From: Lentisphaerota bacterium
GTDB taxonomy: Bacteria > Verrucomicrobiota > Kiritimatiellia > JAAZAB01
Reading direction: 5' to 3'
Length of the DNA stretch: 9,943 nucleotides
Assembly (NCBI GenBank): GCA_020201415.1
Contig: JAIVGW010000255.1
Location: 1-9,943, forward strand
Shown piece by piece: positions 1 to 5,335 of the stretch (its first letter is position 1; the number at the start of each line of letters is the position of its first letter). The notes under the pieces are model-generated. The model saw only the letters and a program-made list of their open reading frames with translations, did no database searches and was not told the origin of the DNA. A program made the translations under genes and the position numbers.

Positions 1-232
1 CGGCGCGACCGTTGAACTGGTTCAACTGATCGAGGCGGGTGCCGGAATCAAACCGCATGAACGGTTTACCGTTGCCGACAACGCGGATTTCGCCCATCTG
101 CGCGAGTGTCATGCCCGCGTATTCGATAATCAGGCGATCATATGACAGACCAATCGGGCAGCGGAGCGTGGCGGTTGATCCTGCGGAGACCCCCTCAAAG
201 CTCGGCATACGCTTGTAAACTTTCGTTCCCAT
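1..232 (-). CDS. Major capsid protein, PM2 P2-like (N-terminal part; gene crosses the window ends)
   Basis: This is the first 77 codons plus one base of the capsid gene. The start is ATG at 232-230, preceded by AAGGA about 10 nt upstream. The protein begins MGTKVYKRMPSFEGVSAG and includes CPIGLSYDRLIIEYAGMT and QLNQFNGRA. The last base of the window on this strand supplies the G of a GGC glycine codon completed by bases 9943-9942, and the frame then continues to a stop at 9381. The joined product is 264 residues. From memory, corticovirus PM2 P2, a double jelly-roll capsid protein of about 269 residues, has a similar opening: an IPNVAAG-type start, then LPIGQTYE, then a YSGVTP stretch. The gene follows three tiny membrane-protein genes. 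This stretch is easily missed because it has no stop inside the window. Confidence 0.9.
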   Translation of the reverse strand, partial: MGTKVYKRMPSFEGVSAGSTATLRCPIGLSYDRLIIEYAGMTLAQMGEIRVVGNGKPFMRFDSGTRLDQLNQFNGRA

Positions 233-269
233 TTTTTACATTCCTTGCTCGGTGGCTTTAGCGGCGGCG

Positions 270-392
270 CTACTTAAAAAACCGGCGTTGTGAGTTAGTG
301 ATCGGCGCTACCAGATCGCGGGTTATCTCCAATCGCGCCAGGACAAACAGCACGGCGACGGTTGCGGCGGCGGTTTTCGCGTCAAATTTCAT
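270..392 (-). CDS. Small membrane protein, 40 aa
   Basis: The reading frame starts at ATG 392-390 with AAGGAA about 8 nt upstream and ends at TAG 272-270. The product is MKFDAKTAAATVAVLFVLAR followed by a polar, basic tail ending in RRFFK. There is one short hydrophobic stretch at about residues 8-20, which fits a single membrane span. The start overlaps the end of the upstream 27-residue frame by 11 nt, and the capsid gene follows after 37 nt. PM2 carries many structural proteins of this size in its inner membrane, so a virion membrane role is inferred from position and shape. No family is recognised. Confidence 0.6.
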   Translation of the reverse strand: MKFDAKTAAATVAVLFVLARLEITRDLVAPITNSQRRFFK

Positions 393-465
393 TATTGAAT
401 TTCCTTACGATCAGCGCGGTGATGACGCCAGCGGCGACCATCCATGCGAACCGTTCAACAGTCAC
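382..465 (-). CDS. Very small membrane protein, 27 aa
   Basis: A GTG start at 465-463 lies 4 nt after the stop of the 33-residue gene upstream, and the frame ends at TGA 384-382. The protein is MTVERFAWMVAAGVITALIV followed by RKFNNEI. It is essentially one transmembrane helix (about residues 6-20) with a basic then acidic tail. The AAGGA that serves the next gene lies inside this frame. No clear ribosome binding site precedes the GTG, so translation may depend on re-initiation from the gene upstream. It is too short to assign to a family; it could be a spurious frame, but its tight fit between two better supported small genes favours a real one. Confidence 0.5.
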   Translation of the reverse strand: MTVERFAWMVAAGVITALIVRKFNNEI

Positions 466-469
466 GGCG

Positions 470-571
470 CTACAGTCCGATCTTTGCAGTCAGACCCATT
501 TTCCTATCAAGCGCGACGGCGATCACCGCAATCGCGGCAACCTTCAACACGTTTTTTGCAGACATGGACAT
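470..571 (-). CDS. Very small membrane protein, 33 aa
   Basis: ATG at 571-569 is preceded by AAGGGG with 7 nt spacing, one of the best ribosome binding sites in the region, and the frame ends at TAG 472-470. The product starts MSMSAKNVLKVAAIAVIAVA and continues LDRKMGLTAKIGL. A single hydrophobic helix covers about residues 8-20 and the tail is basic. A second ATG two codons in is a possible alternative start. It is the first gene of a trio of mini membrane proteins between the packaging ATPase and the capsid gene, as expected for a phage with a lipid membrane under the shell. Function inferred only. Confidence 0.6.
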   Translation of the reverse strand: MSMSAKNVLKVAAIAVIAVALDRKMGLTAKIGL

Positions 572-690
572 GGCGTTTCCCCTTCGTTGGTTTACCCGGT
601 GGCCCGGCGTTCAGTGGGGAAAGCGTGGCCCGCAATCGGGCGCAAGGGAAGGAACGCGCGGGCGATTGTGCCCGCGTGCCATATGGTGTT
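572..690 (-). other. 119-nt gap with two GC-rich hairpins
   Basis: No convincing gene lies here. Hairpin A has arms at 655-663 and 670-678 (nine pairs, one of them G-T) around a 6-nt loop. Hairpin B has arms 628-632 (GCCCG) and 637-641 (CGGGC) around a 4-nt loop. Both fall just after the stop of the packaging ATPase and before the membrane and capsid genes. Neither is followed by a T-run on the minus strand, so they are not classic intrinsic terminators. They could be sites of RNA processing, of protection of the structural-gene message, or of partial attenuation. Confidence 0.5.
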
Positions 691-1368
691 TTAGATGGGT
701 TTGGCGGCGCCTTTCGGCGTGAATTTGGGGCGATTATTGGCCCACGTCAGCGTCCCCGCGCGCCATTTACCGGCCCCTAGGTCTGCGTTTATGTAGTCAA
801 ACCGGCCCGCGTCCTGGTCTGCGATCAGCCCGGCGATGGCGTCCAGCGGTACGCCACAATTTGCGGCAACGGCCTTTCGGTCTCGGTCCAGCGTCATACG
901 GCAGATATGCACCTGTGATGCATTGCCTATGCTGGTTTTGTCCGACTCTGCCGGGCGCTGCGTGATCGCGAACATATCCACCCCATAGGCCAGATAGCGG
1001 CGCAACAGTATCCCGTATGCCTCGGGCGCTTTGCTCGGGCTGGTCACATCGGCGGTTTCCTCGATCACCAGCGCGCAGCGTTGCCCGGCCAGGTAGTGCG
1101 TTTTGATCCACATTTGCGCGGCGCGGCAAAAATAGTCGAAGTCGGCCAGCTTCCCGGCGGTGTACGCCACGGCGCCCGGCTTCCCGGCCAGCGTTTTAAT
1201 GCACTGCGCAAGCTCGGTTTTTGTGGTCGGTCGGTAGGTCACGCCCTGGTATTCGCCTTTAACGTCCCAGATCAGCACGCGCGAATAGTCTGCCAGGCGG
1301 TGCTTAGTCCACGCGCTTTTACCGGATCGGCTGGCGCCGGTGACTGCGTATAGCTTCCCCTCCCTCAT
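691..1368 (-). CDS. Packaging ATPase, FtsK/HerA type (PM2 P9-like)
   Basis: This 225-residue protein is a P-loop ATPase predicted to drive DNA into the capsid. Residues 11-18 are GASRSGKS, a Walker A motif. WDVKGEY at 34-40 is the post-strand acidic motif common in HerA/FtsK-like and Zot-like ATPases. CALVIEET at 98-105 is Walker B with the catalytic acidic pair, and ITQRP at 135-139 fits the sensor segment of this superfamily. The length is close to that expected for packaging ATPases of membrane-containing icosahedral phages (PM2 P9, PRD1 P9). The start overlaps the upstream stop as ATGA. No transmembrane segment is evident, which argues against a filamentous-phage Zot. Its place just before the capsid block supports packaging. 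Confidence 0.87.
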   Translation of the reverse strand: MREGKLYAVTGASRSGKSAWTKHRLADYSRVLIWDVKGEYQGVTYRPTTKTELAQCIKTLAGKPGAVAYTAGKLADFDYFCRAAQMWIKTHYLAGQRCALVIEETADVTSPSKAPEAYGILLRRYLAYGVDMFAITQRPAESDKTSIGNASQVHICRMTLDRDRKAVAANCGVPLDAIAGLIADQDAGRFDYINADLGAGKWRAGTLTWANNRPKFTPKGAAKPI

Positions 1369-1868
1369 GCCGCGTCCAGCCCTGCCATGCCCTCGCTGCT
1401 CACTTGCGCATCATCGCCGGGTTTTTCCGGCGGCGTGGCCTGGTGCGCGGTCGGCTTCTTTTCGCCTTCCTCCTGGTCGGGCGCTGGCAATTTGCGCGGC
1501 TTGCCCATGCGCGGCGCCAGGATATGCACGGTTACAAACGCGGCGGCGATTTCCGGGCCCCACTTGCCCGGCCCGTCTGGCATGTATTTGGCGCACAGCG
1601 GCTCGTATGCCTCGGCCAACTGCTGCGCCTCGGCGGCGCTGATTTCCCAGGCGGGCGCCAGTACCTTGAAGCCACCCCACAGCAACGGTTGCAATATCTC
1701 TTGCCACTCCATGTTGTCCGCTTCTTCCTGGTAATTGGCTTGCACCCCAGGATCGCCCCCAGGCGATGCGGGCGGCGGTTGGGCGGCGGCGTCGGCGGCG
1801 GCGGCGGCGGCGGCTTCCTGTTCTAGCTCGGCCAGTCCGGCGGTCACGTTCTCTGGTGATACTTCCAT
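1365..1868 (-). CDS. Unknown protein upstream of the packaging ATPase, 167 aa
   Basis: I do not recognise a named family. The first 45 residues are low complexity: a run of eight alanines encoded by repeated GCC-type triplets, then Pro/Gly-rich sequence. A compact core at about residues 52-125 contains MEWQEILQPLLWGGFKVLAP, then an Ala/Glu-rich helix, then YMPDGPGKWGPEIAAAFVTV. The final 40 residues are charged and Pro-rich. No signal peptide is seen; the WGGF/VLAP stretch is only moderately hydrophobic. The start forms TAATG with the stop of the gene upstream and its own stop forms ATGA with the ATPase start, so it may be co-translated with the ATPase. A packaging-vertex or assembly partner is a guess from position. 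Confidence 0.75.
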   Translation of the reverse strand: MEVSPENVTAGLAELEQEAAAAAAADAAAQPPPASPGGDPGVQANYQEEADNMEWQEILQPLLWGGFKVLAPAWEISAAEAQQLAEAYEPLCAKYMPDGPGKWGPEIAAAFVTVHILAPRMGKPRKLPAPDQEEGEKKPTAHQATPPEKPGDDAQVSSEGMAGLDAA

Positions 1869-2212
1869 TATTCAAAGTCTCCGAAAAAGTCGAAAAGCCC
1901 TTTTTTGCGGGCGGGCGGCTGGTGTTCGCTGGTGTTTTCTGGCGGCGGCGCTGGCGGTGCCGGCGGCGGGTTGGGGAATGGCCCGCGCGCTTCTACTGGC
2001 TTTTCACTGGCTTTTTCTGGCTCGGGCGCCTGGTGAAACGTGCCGTTTTCCTTCAACGCGCGCTGGCCCCCCTGGTTATGCATGTACCAAGCGCACCACG
2101 GCGACACGATATAGATTTTTCCGTTTTTGCCCATGCGCAGTGTCAGGCGCTCGGGCAGCATTGCGGCCAATTTGCCGCGCTCGATAGTGCCCACGTCCCG
2201 CTCGTCGGTCAT
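1868..2212 (-). CDS. Unknown Pro-rich protein, 114 aa
   Basis: ATG at 2212 overlaps the preceding stop as ATGA. The N-terminal half (about residues 1-60) looks folded, with a basic segment MGKNGKIYIVSPWCAWYMHN. The second half is a flexible Glu/Pro-rich linker containing PPPAPPAPPP, and the protein ends in an aromatic-acidic tail, GLFDFFGDFE. A Pro-rich linker with a short hydrophobic-acidic end resembles a docking peptide used to recruit a partner, but no interaction can be proved from sequence. No family recognised. It lies between a small membrane protein and another unknown, upstream of the packaging ATPase. Confidence 0.7.
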   Translation of the reverse strand: MTDERDVGTIERGKLAAMLPERLTLRMGKNGKIYIVSPWCAWYMHNQGGQRALKENGTFHQAPEPEKASEKPVEARGPFPNPPPAPPAPPPENTSEHQPPARKKGLFDFFGDFE

Positions 2213-2418
2213 CGTGACACCCCCCGGCGGCGCTCCGGCTCGCCCTCAACTGGTCGGGCGTGCCCCACGTTCAGCCCCACCACATGCAGCACGCGCAGCA
2301 CGCGGCGTAACGCCCGGTCGTCTCGCTTGTTTGGCGTGGCGGCGGTTATCGCGCTGGCGACCGTCACCACCAACGGCAACCATTGCCCGGCGGTCGCCAG
2401 GATCTCAACAATGCCCAT
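2209..2418 (-). CDS. Small single-span membrane protein, 69 aa
   Basis: The start ATG at 2418 lies 14 nt inside the 3' end of the Rep gene and is preceded by GGAGAG about 8 nt upstream. Residues 5-28 (EILATAGQWLPLVVTVASAI and on) form one hydrophobic helix. The remaining 40 residues are strongly basic and Arg-rich, with repeated RR pairs. The shape fits a membrane protein with a cytoplasmic or DNA-facing basic tail. It could be an inner-membrane virion component contacting DNA or a holin-like protein; I cannot choose. Its stop overlaps the next start as ATGA. Confidence 0.62.
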   Translation of the reverse strand: MGIVEILATAGQWLPLVVTVASAITAATPNKRDDRALRRVLRVLHVVGLNVGHARPVEGEPERRRGVSR

Positions 2419-3799
2419 AATTCAACTCTCCATCATCGCGGGCGGTCAGTAGTGACGCCCATTGTTCAACGGTGTCGCGGCTCGCTTCCCATTCGGCATC
2501 CGTCCAACGCATTCGCGCGGCGACCCGGCAGGCGCGGCGCCACCAGATGCGGCGTTTTTGCTCCGCGTACCACTGCGATTCACTGCGCTGGCTGGCATCC
2601 CAATTTTCCCCCGGCCCTTTTTCCGGTAGCCATGCAACGCGCGGGCGCGTATGCCAGGACGCCGAAAGCCACTCGCGAACCTCGCGATAGGCGGCGTGCC
2701 CCTTTATCAATATCTGGTATTTACTGGCGACCACTGGCACGGCGTCGGCCAGATCGCGGCGCACCTGCTCCAGGCGGCGCCCAACGGCCCGGCGCATTCC
2801 GGTTTTTTTCTTTGGGATCGTTGCCAGGGTATTCGCCAGGCGCTTACGCTCCTGGTACTGCTCCCCGTAGGTTTCGGTTATGTGTTGATCGATGTCAGCG
2901 ATCAGCACGCCAAGCGCGTGCAACTGGCGGCGCTCGATGCAGACCCACCCCGGCGCGCGGGCGGCGCGTGACAGGTTGTAGCGGTTGCCCCTGATCTTTC
3001 CCTGGTCGCCTTCCTTGCCCTTCGTCATGTACCCCAACGCCTTTAGCATGTAGCCCCCGGCGGCGTTCGCATCGCGCAGCTTTTCGATGTGGGCGAAGCC
3101 CTGCCCCCATAACGCTTCTATCCGCGCGGCCCATGCCTGAAACATCGCGTATTTAACGCGCCAATTCACCAACACGTGCACGTGCGGGTTATCCTCTCCG
3201 TCCTCGTTTTTCGGGCATTCCGCGACCCACAGGTAAAGTAGATCGCCGGAACGCGGCGCCTCGCCGATAGGTTTGCCGGCGGGCGTTTTCTCGCGGGTTT
3301 TCCAGCCTCGCGACCACATGCGCGAAAGCCCATCCATGAAGCGGGACACCTCGCGCTGCACGGTGGTTTCGCCTGCGGCGATGGCGGCGCGGCGGTCATC
3401 GTCAAATGTTAGGGTGAAAAACGTCCGGTAGCCCCCTTTGCAGGTGGCAACGAACTGGCACGATTCCGCGATGATCTTTGCGGCCCGCATGGTCAGGTGG
3501 TCGGTTTCCCTGGTGCCGGTATTGTCCGGCGGCAGCGTGCCGGCGGTGGTTTCCACTTGCGTTCTGATGCGCCATTCCTGCGCCCATGCGCGGTATTCGA
3601 TGATCCCCCAGGCGCCCGGCTGGCCCTGCGGTGTTTTCCCGGGTTCCGGTGCGAGACATTCGCGCCTTTCGGCCCGTTTTCGCGTTGTCGGACATTTGGC
3701 GCCCTTGACTAGCCTATAGCCTTCGACCGGCTGCGCCGGGTCGTCAGGCATAAAAAAGCCCGCGTCATGCGCGGGCGCCTGGTCTGCGCGTTCACTCAT
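2405..3799 (-). CDS. Rolling-circle replication initiator, HUH endonuclease (PM2 P12-like)
   Basis: This 464-residue protein is the largest in the genome. With the start at ATG 3799, which overlaps the previous stop as ATGA, motif 1 is FFTLTFDDD (about 127-135). The metal-binding HUH motif lies in NPHVHVLVNW (His206 and His208). The catalytic-tyrosine region is GYMLKALGYMTK with Tyr250 and Tyr257, each followed by Lys three residues later. It is therefore a nicking-joining enzyme that should cut one strand at the origin, bind its 5' end and start rolling-circle synthesis. PM2 P12 belongs to the same broad superfamily. An upstream GTG at 3808 would add three residues but is less likely. The C-terminal 150 residues are Arg/Trp-rich and may bind DNA. 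Confidence 0.87.
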   Translation of the reverse strand: MSERADQAPAHDAGFFMPDDPAQPVEGYRLVKGAKCPTTRKRAERRECLAPEPGKTPQGQPGAWGIIEYRAWAQEWRIRTQVETTAGTLPPDNTGTRETDHLTMRAAKIIAESCQFVATCKGGYRTFFTLTFDDDRRAAIAAGETTVQREVSRFMDGLSRMWSRGWKTREKTPAGKPIGEAPRSGDLLYLWVAECPKNEDGEDNPHVHVLVNWRVKYAMFQAWAARIEALWGQGFAHIEKLRDANAAGGYMLKALGYMTKGKEGDQGKIRGNRYNLSRAARAPGWVCIERRQLHALGVLIADIDQHITETYGEQYQERKRLANTLATIPKKKTGMRRAVGRRLEQVRRDLADAVPVVASKYQILIKGHAAYREVREWLSASWHTRPRVAWLPEKGPGENWDASQRSESQWYAEQKRRIWWRRACRVAARMRWTDAEWEASRDTVEQWASLLTARDDGELNYGHC

Positions 3800-4044
3800 G
3801 CAGCGCACGGCACTAACTCCCGGCTGCCGCGGTTGGCCTGGTACAGATCAACCAGCGATCGGTGCCGCGCCATTTCGTCGCGGATGAATCGCGCCTGCTC
3901 CACGGTCTCGCCAAAGCCCGGAAAACCGGCCCAAAAATACCAGACCTCGCCGGTATCGGGCTCGATCCAGGCGCGGCGCCAGTTTCGGGTGCCCCACTGC
4001 CCTAGATCATCGCGCGGCGAGCGGATGAACGGCCCGGCGGTCAT
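3796..4044 (-). CDS. Unknown small early protein, 82 aa
   Basis: The start ATG at 4044 overlaps the upstream stop as ATGA and has AGAAGG about 8 nt before it; a further ATG at 4062 would add six residues but has a poorer binding site. The protein is soluble, with no hydrophobic span. It has an aromatic centre, GEVWYFWAGFPGFGETVEQA, followed by a basic helix, RFIRDEMARHRSLVDLYQAN. No family recognised. It lies directly before the replication initiator, to which it is joined by ATGA, so a replication accessory or host-takeover role is plausible from position only. Confidence 0.65.
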   Translation of the reverse strand: MTAGPFIRSPRDDLGQWGTRNWRRAWIEPDTGEVWYFWAGFPGFGETVEQARFIRDEMARHRSLVDLYQANRGSRELVPCAA

Positions 4045-4253
4045 TCTCCGGCCTTCTTGCATAGCTTCACCGTTTCGGCGATCGCGGAATTTACCGCATG
4101 AATAAGATCATCTACGGTCTCGCACTCTATCGGCTCCGGCGCTCCCGTGAACTCCAGCGGCTGTATTGCGCCCGCATATCTCGCGTGCGTTTCGCTCGGA
4201 AAAAAAACCGGCACGCCACCCCCGGCGCGTCGTATTCGCCAGACAACAATCAC
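4041..4253 (-). CDS. Unknown small early protein, 70 aa
   Basis: A GTG start at 4253 overlaps the stop of the gene upstream as GTGA, which supports coupled translation. The sequence begins MIVVWRIRRAGGGVPVFFPS, giving a short hydrophobic/basic strand, and ends in a helix (about 47-67) with SAIAETVKLCKKAGE. It has no obvious transmembrane segment, no zinc motif (one Cys near 50, another near 65) and no recognised fold. Second gene of the early minus-strand block. Confidence 0.6.
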   Translation of the reverse strand: MIVVWRIRRAGGGVPVFFPSETHARYAGAIQPLEFTGAPEPIECETVDDLIHAVNSAIAETVKLCKKAGE

Positions 4254-4627
4254 GCGACACCCCCGGCGATGGCTTCGGCCTCATACCCGCGCAGCGCGTT
4301 AATGTGTTTTATGCACAACTGCTGGACTCGGCGCCCAAGCTGGTCCTGTGCGTGCGGTGTCATTTCGCGCCAGCGCTCACATGCGCGGTTATCAAATCCC
4401 GGCGGCATTTCGGCCTGCTGCAGCATGTAGAATTTCTCGTCAATAAATGCGCGATTCCACCAGGCTGCTACCCGGCGCGGATCGGCGGCGAGATAATCCG
4501 CAAGCGCTACCCGCTCCAGCCTCTCGCCATTTTCCGTCCGTAGGAATACACCCAGCATTGCCATAAATAACAGCGTTTCGCCTATGGCGGTTTTTTCGGC
4601 CCTGGTGCGCTTGATCGTCTGTGACAT
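4250..4627 (-). CDS. Unknown early protein, 125 aa (first gene of the minus-strand operon)
   Basis: ATG at 4627 has a strong GGGAGGA ribosome binding site with 4-5 nt spacing. The protein starts with a basic segment, MSQTIKRTRAEKTAIGE, followed by a mildly hydrophobic helix, TLLFMAMLGVFLR, then a charged, mostly helical body with YLAADPRRVAAWWNRAF and a Cys/Trp-containing C-terminal half. I recognise no family. As the first gene after the divergent control region, ahead of Rep, it is probably early expressed and could be a DNA-binding or replication accessory protein. Its ribosome binding site can take part in a competing RNA structure with the inverted repeat upstream. Confidence 0.72.
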   Translation of the reverse strand: MSQTIKRTRAEKTAIGETLLFMAMLGVFLRTENGERLERVALADYLAADPRRVAAWWNRAFIDEKFYMLQQAEMPPGFDNRACERWREMTPHAQDQLGRRVQQLCIKHINALRGYEAEAIAGGVA

Positions 4628-4827
4628 TGTTCCTCCCGAGTCATTTTTGACGCCTTCCCGATAATGCCCGCCCTCGGTCTGGCGACTCCGGGCGGGTGTC
4701 CTAACTGCTCGGGAAGGACGGGCAGAGATTAAACCGGGCGCCGCGTCACATGCAAACGGCCTTGCGCGTTGCCTTTTGCGGTTTCTCGACTAGCCTTATG
4801 TTGATAACTGCTCTCAGTGGACGAACG
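4628..4827. promoter_or_regulatory. Divergent control region between the early operon and the first regulator gene
   Basis: This 200-nt stretch separates the minus-strand operon from the plus-strand HTH gene, so it should hold both start signals. On the plus strand TTGCGG at 4776-4781 and TATGTT at 4797-4802 form a weak promoter with 15-nt spacing. On the minus strand CATTAT (4662-4667 read in reverse) could be a -10 element, but no good -35 partner is visible. The centre is occupied by the nested inverted repeat described separately. No gene is seen in it. Confidence 0.5.
4653..4717. repeat. Nested inverted repeat (large hairpin or cruciform)
   Basis: The outer arms are CCTTCCCGA (4653-4661) and TCGGGAAGG (4709-4717), a perfect 9-bp match. 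Nested inside, CCCGCCC (4667-4673) and GGGCGGG (4690-4696) form a second perfect 7-bp stem around a 16-nt loop. The structure lies in the leader of the early operon, just upstream of the ribosome binding site. It may act as an RNA leader structure, an operator, or an extruded hairpin recognised by Rep. Confidence 0.7.
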
Positions 4828-5178
4828 ATGGATTCTGGCACGATTTATGCTGCTTTTGTGGCGCGGGCGGCAAAGCTCAATGACGGCAACACGACCACCT
4901 ACCGGCTAGCCAAGGTACTTGGCGCGGAACGCGCGAACCTTTATCACTGGCAATGCGGGCGCCCACTTTCCGCGAAATATGCCCTAAAAATAGCGGTTTA
5001 TTGCGGAATTGACCCGCGTTACCTGGTGGCGTTAACGGAAGTCGAGCGCGCCCCGGACGATCAAACGCGGGCCTTCTGGCAATCGGTCGCGGATGATTTT
5101 CACCCCGGTGATGCGGTGGTGCGCCGCTTTCTCGCGGGCGATGACGCCAGCGGCCCGCGCCTGGTGTCCGTGCAATGA
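4828..5178 (+). CDS. HTH regulator, DUF3693-like, 116 aa
   Basis: The chosen start is ATG 4828, giving MDSGTIYAAF; an earlier ATG at 4750 would add 26 residues overlapping the likely promoter. The N-terminal helix is followed by a Cro-like helix-turn-helix at about residues 24-46 (YRLAKVLGAERANLYHWQCG). Next comes LSAKYALKIAVYCGIDPRYL, the layout of small phage HTH proteins of the DUF3693 type, then VERAPDDQTRAFWQSVADDF. The C-terminus is short and flexible. It is transcribed away from the early operon, the usual place for a repressor or Cro-like switch. The ribosome binding site is weak (AGTGGA). Family assignment is from memory of the pattern. Confidence 0.75.
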   Translation: MDSGTIYAAFVARAAKLNDGNTTTYRLAKVLGAERANLYHWQCGRPLSAKYALKIAVYCGIDPRYLVALTEVERAPDDQTRAFWQSVADDFHPGDAVVRRFLAGDDASGPRLVSVQ

Positions 5179-5276
5179 CACTTGCGCAATTTGCGATGCA
5201 TGAAAATACAAAAACCCCTTTATTTATAGCTTATTTCTGCGTTTTTGCTTTTTACGCGCTATATATTATACGCATA

Positions 5277-5302
5277 TGTGGACAGTTTTGCGGTTGTCCA
5301 CA
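5277..5302. promoter_or_regulatory. TGTGGACA-N10-TGTCCACA dyad (operator or paired DnaA boxes)
   Basis: TGTGGACA (5277-5284) and TGTCCACA (5295-5302) are perfect 8-bp inverted arms separated by 10 nt. The right arm extends to TTGTCCACA (5294-5302), one mismatch from the E. coli DnaA box TTATCCACA and identical to the form preferred in high-GC bacteria such as Streptomyces. The left arm reads CTGTCCACA on the other strand. The dyad overlaps the -35 of the promoter for the next gene, so repression by one of the HTH proteins is an equally good reading. Confidence 0.6.
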
Positions 5303-5316
5303 GGCGCGGGCATAAT
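5288..5316 (+). promoter_or_regulatory. Predicted promoter of the second HTH gene
   Basis: TTGCGG (5288-5293) and CATAAT (5311-5316) are separated by 17 nt, four and five of six matches to the sigma-70 consensus. Transcription would start near 5323 and give a leader of about 80 nt containing the two T-loop hairpins before ATG 5406. The -35 lies within the TGTGGACA/TGTCCACA dyad. Confidence 0.5.
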
Positions 5317-5335
5317 GCGCGTTCCCGGCGCACTG

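Noticed and set aside
655..678. Intrinsic terminator after the packaging ATPase
   Set aside because: The stem is strong but no T-run follows it on the minus strand, and essential capsid genes lie just downstream.
611..682. A 23-codon minus-strand frame starting ATG 682
   Set aside because: It has no ribosome binding site, its sequence is mainly Arg/Pro and shaped by the hairpin at 655-678, and it has no hydrophobic helix like its neighbours.
298..780. Plus-strand frames over the region of the three micro-genes
   Set aside because: Shadow frames with no motif; the minus-strand trio has ribosome binding sites, tight spacing and consistent membrane topology.
691..1368. Reading the ATPase as a filamentous-phage Zot assembly protein
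   Set aside because: Zot-type proteins usually carry a transmembrane helix and periplasmic tail; none is visible, and the presence of a P2-like capsid protein favours a packaging ATPase.
1766..2452. Plus-strand open frame of 228 codons
   Set aside because: It starts in an Arg run created by the reverse of the poly-Ala codons and has no coherent motif; three coupled minus-strand genes explain the region better.
2383..2994. Plus-strand open frame of 203 codons within Rep
   Set aside because: Antisense to the 3' half of the Rep gene, with Arg/Pro/Gly-rich shadow composition and no ribosome binding site or motif.
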